A DNA stretch of 64,000 bases, from the NCBI GenBank assembly GCA_045128835.1, contig JBGVRX010000002.1, positions 57,077 to 121,076 of the forward strand. Reading direction: 5' to 3'. Position 1 is the first letter of the stretch; every line of letters starts with the position of its first letter. Under the pieces are notes generated by a model. The model saw only the letters and a list, made by a program, of their open reading frames with translations, searched no databases and was not told the origin of the DNA. A program made the position numbers and the translations under genes. Shown here piece after piece: positions 55,232 through 63,792 of this stretch. Source of the DNA: CALVUJ01 sp045128835 (GTDB lineage Bacteria > Bacillota_I > Bacilli_A > RFN20 > DUOF01).

Positions 55232-55891
55232 ATGAAAATAAGTGAAAAAAAATGGTTTAAAAAACTACATATTAAATATTTAATTATTATATTCTTCCTT
55301 TATGTTCTTAAAGGAGTTTTATATGAAACTTCTAAGCAAGTTAGTACTGATTGGCATCTTATAAATATGAAAATAGATGACCTTATTCCTTTTTGGAAAT
55401 TTTTTATTTTGTTTTACCTTCCATATTATTTTTCACCACCTATTCAACTATATTACATTAGTTATAAAGACAAGAATAAATTTTATCGTCTTGTAATTAG
55501 TGGAGCAGTAACGGTTATTTTGGCTAATATATTCTTCTTGTGCTATCAAACTAAGTTTATTCGTCCTGAGGTAGAGGGGAATGATATATTTAGTATATTA
55601 GTAAGATATATTTATGGTATAGATGATGGGGCAGTTAACTGTTTACCTTCAATACATGCAATTTTTGGTATGTTAATGATAATAGGTAGTTTTACAAAAG
55701 GAACACCTATTTGGTATAAACTTCTTACAGGAATTGTAGGATTAGGATGTATAGTATCAACAGTATTTGTAAAACAACATTATTTTATAGATATGGTAGC
55801 GGGAGCAATTTTAATGCTTGTAATATACGGAGCGGTATTGCTTGTAGAAAAGAAATTAAAAAAGAGCGTTGAGAAGAAAGAAATTGAATAA
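55232..55891 (+). CDS. PAP2-superfamily membrane phosphatase
   Basis: 219 residues with six TM helices. CLPSIHAIFGMLM is the PSxH motif, and KQHYFIDMVAG the SRxxxxxHxxxD-like motif with His and Asp. The KxxxxxxRP motif is not clear, so the active site is partly diverged. It likely dephosphorylates a lipid diphosphate or phosphatidate. Convergent to the phosphatidylserine-pathway genes. Confidence 0.85.
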   Translation: MKISEKKWFKKLHIKYLIIIFFLYVLKGVLYETSKQVSTDWHLINMKIDDLIPFWKFFILFYLPYYFSPPIQLYYISYKDKNKFYRLVISGAVTVILANIFFLCYQTKFIRPEVEGNDIFSILVRYIYGIDDGAVNCLPSIHAIFGMLMIIGSFTKGTPIWYKLLTGIVGLGCIVSTVFVKQHYFIDMVAGAILMLVIYGAVLLVEKKLKKSVEKKEIE

Positions 55892-55893
55892 AG

Positions 55894-55927
55894 AAAAAGG
55901 GCTTGTAATTATAACAAGTCCTTTTTT
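55894..55927. terminator. Bidirectional terminator PAP2 / psd
   Basis: GGGCTTGT/ACAAGTCC arms with A- and T-runs at both ends, between convergent genes. Confidence 0.88.
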
Positions 55928-56775
55928 GGTGCATATCCTATTTTTTCTCCGCATAATACGTAAGTTTCATTATCCTCTTTAGTATTTGTAAAGAATTCCT
56001 CATCTAATATCACTTTATCCTTCTCTAAAAGTAATACTATTGTAGAACCTCCAAATTCAAACATACCTTTCTCTTCACCTTTAGAGTGAGATCCTTCTTC
56101 TTTATGATTATTAGCTATTTTGCCAACCATCATTGCTCCGACTTCTACTTGAGTTACAGTTCCAAAGTTTTTGGTATGCATTACTGTATATTCTCTACAG
56201 TTTTCGCTAAAGACTTTTCTTTTGCTTAGTGCGTGTGGTTGAACAGTATGTAGTTTACCTTGTATGAAGACACCTTTTTCTTTAGTGCAGTCATCTACGT
56301 AAAAGTAACGGTGATAGTCTTCAACAGATAGTCGTATTACAACGCATAATCCATTTTTATACTTAGAAGCTAATTCTTCGTTGTTTAATAAAGTTTCTAC
56401 TGTATAATCGAAACCTTTTATATTAAATGTATTAGTTTCATTTATATTGTATACTGTAAGTTTTCCATCACTAGGAGAAGGGAAACTATTTTTATCTTGA
56501 ACAAATGGTCTGTTTTCTGGTTTTATTTCTCTAGTAAAGAAATCATTGAAACTTGTATATTTCTTTTCTACATATAAATTTAAATCTATGTTGTTTTTCT
56601 TTACATATTTTTTGATTCTATTACGAGAAAGTTTGCTATCTAGATACTTCCCTACAAGTTTTGAAATCCATCTTTTGGTTAAGATAAATAATAAAATATT
56701 TCCTAATTTTGTGTCGTATAAAAACTTTACTGATGAAGGTGTTACTAAATCTTGTTTACTTAGTATTTTCCTCAT
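55909..56775 (-). CDS. psd: Phosphatidylserine decarboxylase
   Basis: 288 residues. FGGSTIVLLLEKDKV near the C-terminus holds the GST self-cleavage site that yields the pyruvoyl group. SVEDYHRYFYVDD and VQPHALSKRKVFSENCREY carry the conserved Asp-His pair, and VGAMMVGKI follows. It converts phosphatidylserine to phosphatidylethanolamine. Overlaps pssA by one base, so the two steps are coupled. Confidence 0.95.
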   Translation of the reverse strand: MRKILSKQDLVTPSSVKFLYDTKLGNILLFILTKRWISKLVGKYLDSKLSRNRIKKYVKKNNIDLNLYVEKKYTSFNDFFTREIKPENRPFVQDKNSFPSPSDGKLTVYNINETNTFNIKGFDYTVETLLNNEELASKYKNGLCVVIRLSVEDYHRYFYVDDCTKEKGVFIQGKLHTVQPHALSKRKVFSENCREYTVMHTKNFGTVTQVEVGAMMVGKIANNHKEEGSHSKGEEKGMFEFGGSTIVLLLEKDKVILDEEFFTNTKEDNETYVLCGEKIGYAPKKDLL

Positions 56776-57467
56776 TAATTGAACACCGCCAATTTAAGAA
56801 TTACAAGTGCTGTAAATAATAAAGCGGCAATTAACATAATTTTAATTATATTTTTTGTATCAGGTTTTGGAATTTTGAAGTTAGAAATAAAGGCAATTGC
56901 AACACCTACATAAGCGATAACCATTGTGATTGTTGCTCCAAGTGATTCTGCAGGGAACATAATTGCGATTATATAGAATATTGGAATTATGAAAGCTGAA
57001 TTAGTAACTGGTAATCCTTCATAGAATTTTCTTTTACCACAATTTTCATCTTGCATTCTTATTTCTTCTGTTACATCAAAGTATGCTAAACGAATTAAAG
57101 CACATAAAACATAAAGAGCAAAAACAGGGAAGAAGAACCAACGGTTAATTTTCATTCCAAATCCAATTGCTGTTGGTGCTACACCAAAGGCAATTAAATC
57201 ACTTAATGAGTCAATTCTTTCACCAAACATTTTATCTTCTTTTGTTCTATTTTTTCTTGTTCTAGCTACAGTACCGTCAAAAGAATCACAGATTCCAGAA
57301 ATTATAAGACATATAACTCCTACTAATGGTTGAGCTTCGTGATTTCCTCCAACAGAGAAATAAATTCCGATGATTGCTGATACTACTGATAAGTAAGTTA
57401 AAATTACTCCATAGTGGTAGAATCCTAAAAAAGGTATTCTAAGTTTTCTTTCTTTTTTTGCTTCCAT
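56775..57467 (-). CDS. pssA: CDP-diacylglycerol-serine O-phosphatidyltransferase
   Basis: 230 residues with about seven TM helices. ICDSFDGTVARTRKNRTKEDKMFGERIDSLSD is the CDP-alcohol phosphatidyltransferase motif DGxxAR(x8)Gxxx DxxxD, with a longer insert before the G. It makes phosphatidylserine from CDP-DAG and serine, feeding Psd directly. Middle gene of a three-gene minus-strand operon. Confidence 0.92.
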   Translation of the reverse strand: MEAKKERKLRIPFLGFYHYGVILTYLSVVSAIIGIYFSVGGNHEAQPLVGVICLIISGICDSFDGTVARTRKNRTKEDKMFGERIDSLSDLIAFGVAPTAIGFGMKINRWFFFPVFALYVLCALIRLAYFDVTEEIRMQDENCGKRKFYEGLPVTNSAFIIPIFYIIAIMFPAESLGATITMVIAYVGVAIAFISNFKIPKPDTKNIIKIMLIAALLFTALVILKLAVFN

Positions 57468-57483
57468 AATTAACCCTCCTATT

Positions 57484-58566
57484 TTATTGAATTATTTCGA
57501 AACAATTAGATTCATTTTTAATAACATCTTTCTTTTCTTGCTTTTTCTTTTGCGGTACCAAATGATAAACAAGGGTGTAGATGCCACTAACTATCACGCT
57601 AAAGTAGTAAGATATAAATCTTGTTACCATCATTGCTACTACTACATATGATGATGGTAATGCTAAGGCATAGATTTCTAAGTATAGATATTCAAATGCG
57701 CCAGCTCCTCCAGGAAGAGGCAATGAATTATATCCTAGTAATACAAGACCTTGCATGATAATCATTTCTACAAAACTACAATCAAATGCAGCTTTACATA
57801 CAAATACTGAAATCAATATTTGTGAGAATCTTTGAGCCGTATTAATCAAAATAACAGGCAAGATTGTTTTTTTATGTCTTTTTAATGTTTTGTAACAACC
57901 ATTATACTTCTCGACAAGAGAATCAACTTTTTCAATCCATTTTTCTTTATTTTTTATTATCTTAATTTTGTTTAGTATATTTACAATAAAATAAGCAAAT
58001 TTTTTTACTAGTGAAGCTTTACACATGCATGCTATAAAGAATATTAGTAAACCTATTTGTATTACAATTCCAAACCCTATTAGAATTTGTATAAATAGAG
58101 GGATTTGTAAAAATATGTCAAATCCAAAAATTAATGAAAGGGATCCAATAATTATTATTGCTGCGGTATAACCCATTAAATTGAATATTAATGTGAAACT
58201 TGAAATACCCGAAGAAATACCATCTCTTATCATATAATATGCAGAAGCAGGTTGTCCTCCTGAAGCAGAAGGTGTTATTGCCGAATAGTAAATATCCGAT
58301 GTGGAATAAGCAATAGACGATTGAATTTTAGGTTTTATCCTAAAGGCTTTTAAAATTATATGTATACTTAATGCTTCTAATAATACAAATAGAATCCAAC
58401 AGATGAAAGCAGCACAGATATATACAGGATTTGCGTTACTAACAAATTTTTTAATATTAGAAAAGTTTAATTCTTCGGAGTTTATTACTATAGTTGTTAT
58501 TGTAATAACAGCCAAAGCCAGAACTATAAAAATATTAAACATTTGCTTTTTTATATTACTTTTCAT
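57484..58566 (-). CDS. LPG synthase/flippase-like membrane protein (UPF0104 type)
   Basis: About 360 residues with some eight TM helices. AYSTSDIYYSAITPSASGGQPASAYYM and LPLPGGAGAFEYLYLEIY match the conserved regions of the MprF N-terminal/AglD-like transmembrane family, whose members move or modify phospholipids. It lacks the MprF lysine-transfer domain. The start is chosen at ATG 58566; a TTG at 58578 is possible. First gene of the operon with pssA and psd. Confidence 0.85.
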   Translation of the reverse strand: MKSNIKKQMFNIFIVLALAVITITTIVINSEELNFSNIKKFVSNANPVYICAAFICWILFVLLEALSIHIILKAFRIKPKIQSSIAYSTSDIYYSAITPSASGGQPASAYYMIRDGISSGISSFTLIFNLMGYTAAIIIIGSLSLIFGFDIFLQIPLFIQILIGFGIVIQIGLLIFFIACMCKASLVKKFAYFIVNILNKIKIIKNKEKWIEKVDSLVEKYNGCYKTLKRHKKTILPVILINTAQRFSQILISVFVCKAAFDCSFVEMIIMQGLVLLGYNSLPLPGGAGAFEYLYLEIYALALPSSYVVVAMMVTRFISYYFSVIVSGIYTLVYHLVPQKKKQEKKDVIKNESNCFEIIQ

Positions 58567-58822
58567 GTGCCTGCTCAAATCCTTTCCATCGTAGTATATT
58601 TTAAAAAGCCTTTTAAGTCAATTCAAATGTCGAAATGTGTAAAAAAATATGGCATTATTTTATAAATAATTACTAATTATAGAAATTATTTGAAAAGAAT
58701 GTATAACTGTTATATTATTAATGTGTTTTATAGGGTAGATAAATCATTAAAATATAAGAAGTTATTTGATAGATATTTTATTGTAATTAAATTATAATTT
58801 ATATGGTATTAGGAGGTGACTT

Positions 58823-61165
58823 ATGAAAGGATATATTGCGTTTTGTCCTCATTTTCATCAACCACATTTTCAATTATATAAAACAAGAGAAGATGTCTTT
58901 TCTAATTCATATGAGCCATGGATGGATATGTTAGAAAATGCAGTAAAAAACTTTAATGATTTTCACATTAATATACATTTGTCAGGCCCGTTTTTATATT
59001 GGATAAAACAAGAAAAAAAAGAGTATTTAAATAGGCTAAAAGATTTAGTCAAAACTAGTAAGGTAGGACTTATTGGTGGCTTTTGTGATGAAGCTTTTAT
59101 ACAACTTAGTTCTAGAGTTGATGATATATACTTTCAACTTAAAGAATATGGAGATTTATTGTTTAATACTTTAGGTGTTAGTTTTAGTGATTGGCAAGGT
59201 ATACATATTCCTGAAAGGGAAACAGGAGAATTATTATTAGCTGAAATTAGTAAGGCTAGTAAAAGATTAGGGATAACTCCATTGTATTTTTTAGATTCAG
59301 AAACCTTTTATGAAGATTATTATTCTGATATAGGTGGTGAGAATGATTATTGTTTGAAGCATTTAGGATTTTATGATTTAGTTTCTAAAACAACAATATC
59401 GAGATTACCACAAGATATGCTTTATTTTAATTTTAGAGATAGTATCGTAGGAAATGAATTTTATTGTTTTCCTATGCATAGTAAATATAGATATCATCTT
59501 TTAAAGAATAATTATTTTAATGAATTTGATAATGTTAAAATAGGTGCAAAAGAATACTTTAATATGATAAAACAGGACTTGATTAAGGCTAATGAATATG
59601 CTCTTAAATGTGGTAAAAGTATTAATCCAATTGCAGTTATTTTTGAAGATGCTGAAAAAATTGGTGATTGGAGTAAAAATCCATTGATGGATACTGAATG
59701 GATGAATGATTTCTTTAAATTAGTAAATGAGGATGAAGAAATAAGTTTTATTGGTTTGAAAGATTATTACAAAAGTAATTCTTATTTTGATACTTATCCT
59801 GTTTCATCAAGCAAATCGTATCCTGAATGGGAAAATTGGACTGCTAAAAGAGGCGTTAGAGGTGTAGTTTATAGTGATGAAAAACTAAGAAAAACTATCA
59901 GTAGATTACAACTTTTAGAAAGGAAACAAGAAGCATTAGAAAAGGGTATTATAGACAAACTTTCATTTATAGAACAATCTGAAATAATGAAATCAATTAT
60001 TTTAGATTCTAGTATGCGTTATTCCTTTATTGAAAAATATCTTAATGAACATTATGGTAAAGATATAAGCGATAAATATATTTTGATTAATAGGGTTAGA
60101 AATGTATTGTATCAAGAAGATTCTAAGTGGGCTAGTAGACATCCTAATTATGGATCATCTCCTTATTTTGATAATATTGGTTTATCATACTTAGAAATAG
60201 CAGATAGATTATTAGATGAATTATTTAAATCTTGTGATGTGGTATATAAAAATCAAGTAGTTAAAGTAATGGATTGGGATAATGATGGCGAGAATGAAGT
60301 CTTTGTAACTACCAAAAATCAAACTCTTAGTATAGATATGAGAGGGGCTTGTATTGATTACCATATTGTTTTAAACGGTGAAGCAAGCAAAGAACTTGAT
60401 ATTATTAGTTCGTATAATTCTATTTATAAGCAAGCAATGCCTTTAGTTGTTACTGAAACTGATAGTGACTTAAAACAAACTTTATCATCTAACGAAGAGA
60501 GAATTGAAAAGTGTAGAAATAGTTACAGGTGTGATGTATACAATGCAGATGATTTTAGTAAAATTGGCGATTTTTCAAATGCTTTATTTGAGTTGATAAA
60601 TATTGAAAATTGTAAAGATGGTATCAATGTGATTTGTAAAACTAGTCAAAATGTTAATGGTGTTAACTATGAAATGACAAAAAAATATATCATAAGAGAT
60701 AATGATATAGAGGTTACTATAGAAGTTGCTTGTGATAATAAATCAATTAATCTTTTATTAGTTCCTCAAATAGTTACTTCAATTACTTCTTCTGATGAAG
60801 TTAAGTTTGATTCAAATTCAAATATTTCTTTTGAAAACGGTCAATTTGGATTAAGTGTTGATGTGGAAGATAAAGATAATAAAGTAATAAATTGGAATGG
60901 TAATCTAAATTACAATTTTGAAATAAATACAGGTAAAGGAGACACCTTTACTAATTCTTTAGAAGTTTCATTTGATAATCCTGATTTAATTGATTTTATA
61001 AAAATTCAACCTGCGGTAAAGAATTATTACAAAGGGTATGTTAATGATGATCAAAGTAAATTAAACTATAATTCTTCTGGTATAATGGTTATGCCACATA
61101 TAAGAATTGTAAATGAAATAAAAATAAAAGAAAAATGGCATTTTAATTCTTGTAGTAAAGAATAA
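58823..61165 (+). CDS. Glycoside hydrolase family 57 protein
   Basis: 780 residues. Motifs in order: FCPHFHQPHF (residues 7-16), GGFCDEAF, WQGIHIPERETGE with the likely nucleophile Glu131, and AVIFEDAEKIGDW with the likely acid/base Asp276. The C-terminal ~280 residues form a beta-rich domain as in 4-alpha-glucanotransferases or amylases (DUF1925/1926 type). It acts on alpha-glucans, probably in the cytoplasm because there is no signal peptide. Start ATG after AGGAGGTGA. Single gene. Confidence 0.9.
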   Translation: MKGYIAFCPHFHQPHFQLYKTREDVFSNSYEPWMDMLENAVKNFNDFHINIHLSGPFLYWIKQEKKEYLNRLKDLVKTSKVGLIGGFCDEAFIQLSSRVDDIYFQLKEYGDLLFNTLGVSFSDWQGIHIPERETGELLLAEISKASKRLGITPLYFLDSETFYEDYYSDIGGENDYCLKHLGFYDLVSKTTISRLPQDMLYFNFRDSIVGNEFYCFPMHSKYRYHLLKNNYFNEFDNVKIGAKEYFNMIKQDLIKANEYALKCGKSINPIAVIFEDAEKIGDWSKNPLMDTEWMNDFFKLVNEDEEISFIGLKDYYKSNSYFDTYPVSSSKSYPEWENWTAKRGVRGVVYSDEKLRKTISRLQLLERKQEALEKGIIDKLSFIEQSEIMKSIILDSSMRYSFIEKYLNEHYGKDISDKYILINRVRNVLYQEDSKWASRHPNYGSSPYFDNIGLSYLEIADRLLDELFKSCDVVYKNQVVKVMDWDNDGENEVFVTTKNQTLSIDMRGACIDYHIVLNGEASKELDIISSYNSIYKQAMPLVVTETDSDLKQTLSSNEERIEKCRNSYRCDVYNADDFSKIGDFSNALFELINIENCKDGINVICKTSQNVNGVNYEMTKKYIIRDNDIEVTIEVACDNKSINLLLVPQIVTSITSSDEVKFDSNSNISFENGQFGLSVDVEDKDNKVINWNGNLNYNFEINTGKGDTFTNSLEVSFDNPDLIDFIKIQPAVKNYYKGYVNDDQSKLNYNSSGIMVMPHIRIVNEIKIKEKWHFNSCSKE

Positions 61166-61246
61166 AATAGTTCGGTGGCTTTATAAAAATATAAAGTGCA
61201 GCAGAGTGGTATAAACTTATAGTATAGATTGGAAGGAGAAGATTTT

Positions 61247-61630
61247 ATGAGTTATAAACTTTATTTTAATGAAATTGAGAAATGCGAAAACGCTCTTGTT
61301 CAACGCCTTTGTGAATATATAAACGTGCATAAAAAAGGAATATTTTATATAGAAGATCCTTTCGTTTATAATAAAGGAAACAAAAAATTAATAGAATCAT
61401 TATATAGAACAGGTTTTAAAAGTTTAAAAAGTATAGATGATAATACTTGTATAGTAGAAATCTCATCTGGATGTATGGGATTAGCGAGCGCGGTTTTTAT
61501 TTTGAAATTAGAAAAGGATAATTTGTATATTGTAGGGTATGCAAAAGAGGGCCTTATTAAGCAAAATATATATGGAAAAGCTTTGAACAAAATAAAAGCT
61601 GTCTTAGAAAACGATAAAGCTCATTTCTAA
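61247..61630 (+). CDS. Unknown protein
   Basis: About 127 residues; family not recognised. Mixed alpha/beta (FYIEDPFVYNKGNKKLIESLYRTGFKSLK, then VEISSGCMGLASAVFILKLE). No signal peptide or TM helix. ATG 61247 follows GGAAGGAG; in-frame starts from 61229 lie before that site. It follows the GH57 gene by 81 bases with no terminator seen, so it could share its transcript. Confidence 0.6.
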   Translation: MSYKLYFNEIEKCENALVQRLCEYINVHKKGIFYIEDPFVYNKGNKKLIESLYRTGFKSLKSIDDNTCIVEISSGCMGLASAVFILKLEKDNLYIVGYAKEGLIKQNIYGKALNKIKAVLENDKAHF

Positions 61631-61696
61631 ATAATTATTAAAAAGAAGCAAAGTTAATAATGGATTTTGACTTTTAAAGGTTTAAAGAATATAAAA

Positions 61697-61721
61697 GAAA
61701 GCTATTTTTTAGCTTTTTTTA
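61697..61721 (+). terminator. Terminator
   Basis: AAGCTA-TTTTT-TAGCTT short stem followed by TTTTTTTT. Confidence 0.65.
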
Positions 61722-61851
61722 TTTACATAATTGATTGTTTTATATTGTGGGACAAGAAAAAATAAAGAATATTAATTTTATCCACAGCGAAAAAAATTGT
61801 ATTATGCATTACCTCGATAAAAGAGTTATAATGGAGGTAGGTGGTGTGCGT

Positions 61852-62598
61852 ATGAGACTTAAAAGTAGATTATTGATGTTATGTTGTTTACTAATTAGCG
61901 GTAGTTTGTTGATTAGTGGTTGTACAGTTACGTTAACAAATGTTTCTGGTGCAGCGTCAAAACAAGCTTCTACGCAAAGTATTCAAAACAACCAAAGCAA
62001 TCAAAGTGGCGAAAGCGATAAAGGTAATCAAGTTGCCCAAAGTAAACCAAGCAATCAAAATAAACCTACTTATAATAATGTGGTAGATGGTTTATTAAAT
62101 ACTACTAATGAACAAGGATTAGAAGTTCATTATATGATTTTGCCGACAAATCATAAAAAGGTTGGTTATGAAATGAGCAAACCTACTTATATTGTTGTTC
62201 ATAACACAGCCAATACTGCTCCAGCTGTTAATGAAGTTAAATATTTGAATTCTAGTAGCAATACTAGCTCAACTTCATTTCATTTTGCAGTAGATGAGGT
62301 CAATGTATATCAAGCTGTAAATATGAAATATAATGCCTGGCATGCTGGAGAACAAAAAATGAACAAGCAGTCTATTGGTATTGAAATTGCTAAATCAATG
62401 ATAAGTGATACGACTATAAAAGATAAGGCTATTAATAATGGGGCTAAGCTAGTAGCAATGTTAATGGAAGAGTATAATATTCCTATCGAAAGAGTTATTA
62501 CACACCAAGCTGTTACGGGAAAACATTGCCCTCATGATATCTTAGATAGGTATGGATATGATAACTTTTTAAATTTAGTTAAATCTTATTTGAAATAA
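61852..62598 (+). CDS. N-acetylmuramoyl-L-alanine amidase lipoprotein
   Basis: About 248 residues. MRLKSRLLMLCCLLISGSLL ends in the lipobox ISGC (Cys24). A Gln/Asn/Ser-rich linker (~35-75) follows. The Amidase_2 domain has YIVVHNTANTAP (first zinc His), TSFHFAVDEVNVYQAV, WHAGEQK, SIGIEIAKS and THQAVTGKHCPHDIL (zinc His and Cys). It cuts the amide bond between muramic acid and peptide. ATG 61852 is chosen for its signal peptide and upstream GGTGGTG; the longer frame from 61735 has no supporting signal. It ends at the tRNA-fragment junction. Confidence 0.88.
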   Translation: MRLKSRLLMLCCLLISGSLLISGCTVTLTNVSGAASKQASTQSIQNNQSNQSGESDKGNQVAQSKPSNQNKPTYNNVVDGLLNTTNEQGLEVHYMILPTNHKKVGYEMSKPTYIVVHNTANTAPAVNEVKYLNSSSNTSSTSFHFAVDEVNVYQAVNMKYNAWHAGEQKMNKQSIGIEIAKSMISDTTIKDKAINNGAKLVAMLMEEYNIPIERVITHQAVTGKHCPHDILDRYGYDNFLNLVKSYLK

Positions 62599-62603
62599 AT
62601 AAA

Positions 62604-62645
62604 AAAAACAGTTCCAAGATATGTTCTAGGTAACTGTTTTTAATT
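62604..62645 (+). terminator. Terminator after amidase gene
   Basis: AAACAGTTCC/GGTAACTGTTTT stem (one bulge), T-run following; just before the tRNA fragment. Confidence 0.82.
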
Positions 62646-62651
62646 TAATTA

Positions 62652-62696
62652 TGGCGTTCCCGACACGATTTGAACGTGCGACCTTCTCCTTAGGAG
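62652..62696 (-). tRNA. 3' fragment of tRNA-Arg(CCU); attachment-site half
   Basis: Read on the minus strand it begins with the anticodon loop CTCCTAA (anticodon CCU), then the anticodon 3' arm GGAGA, variable loop, T-arm with TTCAAAT, acceptor CGGGAACG and encoded CCA. The upstream 5' arm does not match: the five bases before the loop do not pair with GGAGA, and no D-arm follows. This is the displaced 3' half left by site-specific integration, with crossover at the anticodon loop. Confidence 0.8.
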
Positions 62697-62763
62697 TGCG
62701 CGATTATTATCAAATTATCGTTTAATAGGTTAAAATATTGTAAAATCTGTTCAAATAATTTTG

Positions 62764-62874
62764 GTAACTTCAGTAACTTTTGTAACTTTCGAAAAATTGA
62801 AAAAATTAGGTCAATTTTTGGTGCCGAAATGGTGACTTTGCAACTTTTTGGAAACAAAAAATGTATGGTGACTT
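62764..62874 (+). repeat. GTRACTT direct repeats near the element end
   Basis: GTAACTT occurs at 62764, 62773 and 62782 with a 9-base period. GTGACTT or GCAACTT follow at 62832, 62840 and 62868. They lie 65-180 bases from the recombination point and could be arm-type sites for an integrase or excisionase, or repressor sites. Confidence 0.55.
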
Positions 62875-62879
62875 TTTAG

Positions 62880-62908
62880 TTGGAAAAAAGTTTCCGTAAA
62901 CTTATATA
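62880..62908 (+). promoter_or_regulatory. Promoter of DprA-like gene
   Basis: TTGGAA, 17-base spacer, TATATA, just after the last GTGACTT repeat. Confidence 0.55.
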
Positions 62909-62922
62909 TTTATATGCAAGAC

Positions 62923-62948
62923 AAGGGGAATCGATGATTCTCCTTTTT
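62923..62948 (+). terminator. Terminator-like hairpin in DprA-like leader
   Basis: AGGGGAATC-GAT-GATTCTCCT stem followed by TTTT, between the promoter and the AAGGAGG site of the gene. Possible attenuator. Confidence 0.65.
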
Positions 62949-62977
62949 AAAATTAAAAAATCAAGGAGGAATTTATT

Positions 62978-63712
62978 ATGGATAAGATAATTGCATATCT
63001 AGCAATTAAGCATGAAGGAGATTGGGATGCAATCTATAAAGCAATAAATGAAAAGGAACAGGTAAATCGTGAAGAGATAGATAGAGTAGTAGATGAATGT
63101 AAGTATAACTATATAACTATCATTGACGAGAAGTTCCCAACAAATCTAAAAGGAATGTATAAGCCACCATTCGTATTATTCTATAAAGGTAATTTTGATT
63201 TGGTGTATGCTAAAGGGAAAGTAGGCATGGTCAGTTCGAAAAAGAAACTATCACCATATGCTGAAGATGTTGCCAAAACATTTACTAGAGATTTAGTTGA
63301 TGATTCACACATACTTGTACTAGCTGACAATGAAGCAATATTACCAGCAGTTGAGGGGGAAATTAGAGCTAAGGGTGGAAGCTACATTAAAGTATTATCC
63401 AGTAATATTGATGATTCAAATACAGATGATTATGAGAACTGCCTAGTTATTACTGAATACCCATGCAAATCAGAGAAACATAAAGGATTAATGTCACAAG
63501 GCAAGTTAATGGGAGCATTAAGTGGCAGAGGTATACTAGTAGTAGAAGCTAAAAAGAATGAAAAATGTATGATAGCAGTTACTAAAGCACTTGAGAACTC
63601 AATAGATATCTATGCAATACCTCATAGAATAGACGAGGATGACTGTTGTAATGGATTAATTAAGGAAGGTGCAATACTAGCAGAATCTGCTAGAGATATA
63701 ACTGAAGGTTAA
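62978..63712 (+). CDS. DprA/Smf-like DNA-processing protein, element-borne
   Basis: 244 residues. KGMYKPPFVLFYKGN, then GMVSSKKKLSPYAEDVA (reminiscent of DprA GxRxxSPYG but with SSK), SHILVLADNEAILPAVEGEIRAKGG and a later ITEYPC, RGILVVEA, IYAIPHRI fit the Rossmann-like DprA fold, in shortened form without the usual N- and C-terminal domains. DprA loads RecA on ssDNA in competence. Copies near ICE or phage ends may protect or process element DNA. AAGGAGG precedes ATG. Confidence 0.75.
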   Translation: MDKIIAYLAIKHEGDWDAIYKAINEKEQVNREEIDRVVDECKYNYITIIDEKFPTNLKGMYKPPFVLFYKGNFDLVYAKGKVGMVSSKKKLSPYAEDVAKTFTRDLVDDSHILVLADNEAILPAVEGEIRAKGGSYIKVLSSNIDDSNTDDYENCLVITEYPCKSEKHKGLMSQGKLMGALSGRGILVVEAKKNEKCMIAVTKALENSIDIYAIPHRIDEDDCCNGLIKEGAILAESARDITEG

Positions 63713-63717
63713 TGAAA

Positions 63718-63768
63718 GTCCCAAAAATCCCATATTAGCTATTGAGTATCGGGATTAACGGGATTTTT
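63718..63768 (+). terminator. Inverted repeat after DprA-like gene
   Basis: AAAAATCCC (63723) pairs with GGGATTTTT (63760-63768) around a 28-base loop. It could act as a terminator. Confidence 0.5.
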
Positions 63769-63792
63769 CATTTGTGAGAAGGAGTGGTAACA

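Noticed and set aside
62652..62730. Complete tRNA gene on the minus strand
   Set aside because: The five bases before the anticodon loop do not pair with the 3' arm and no D-arm or acceptor 5' strand follows.
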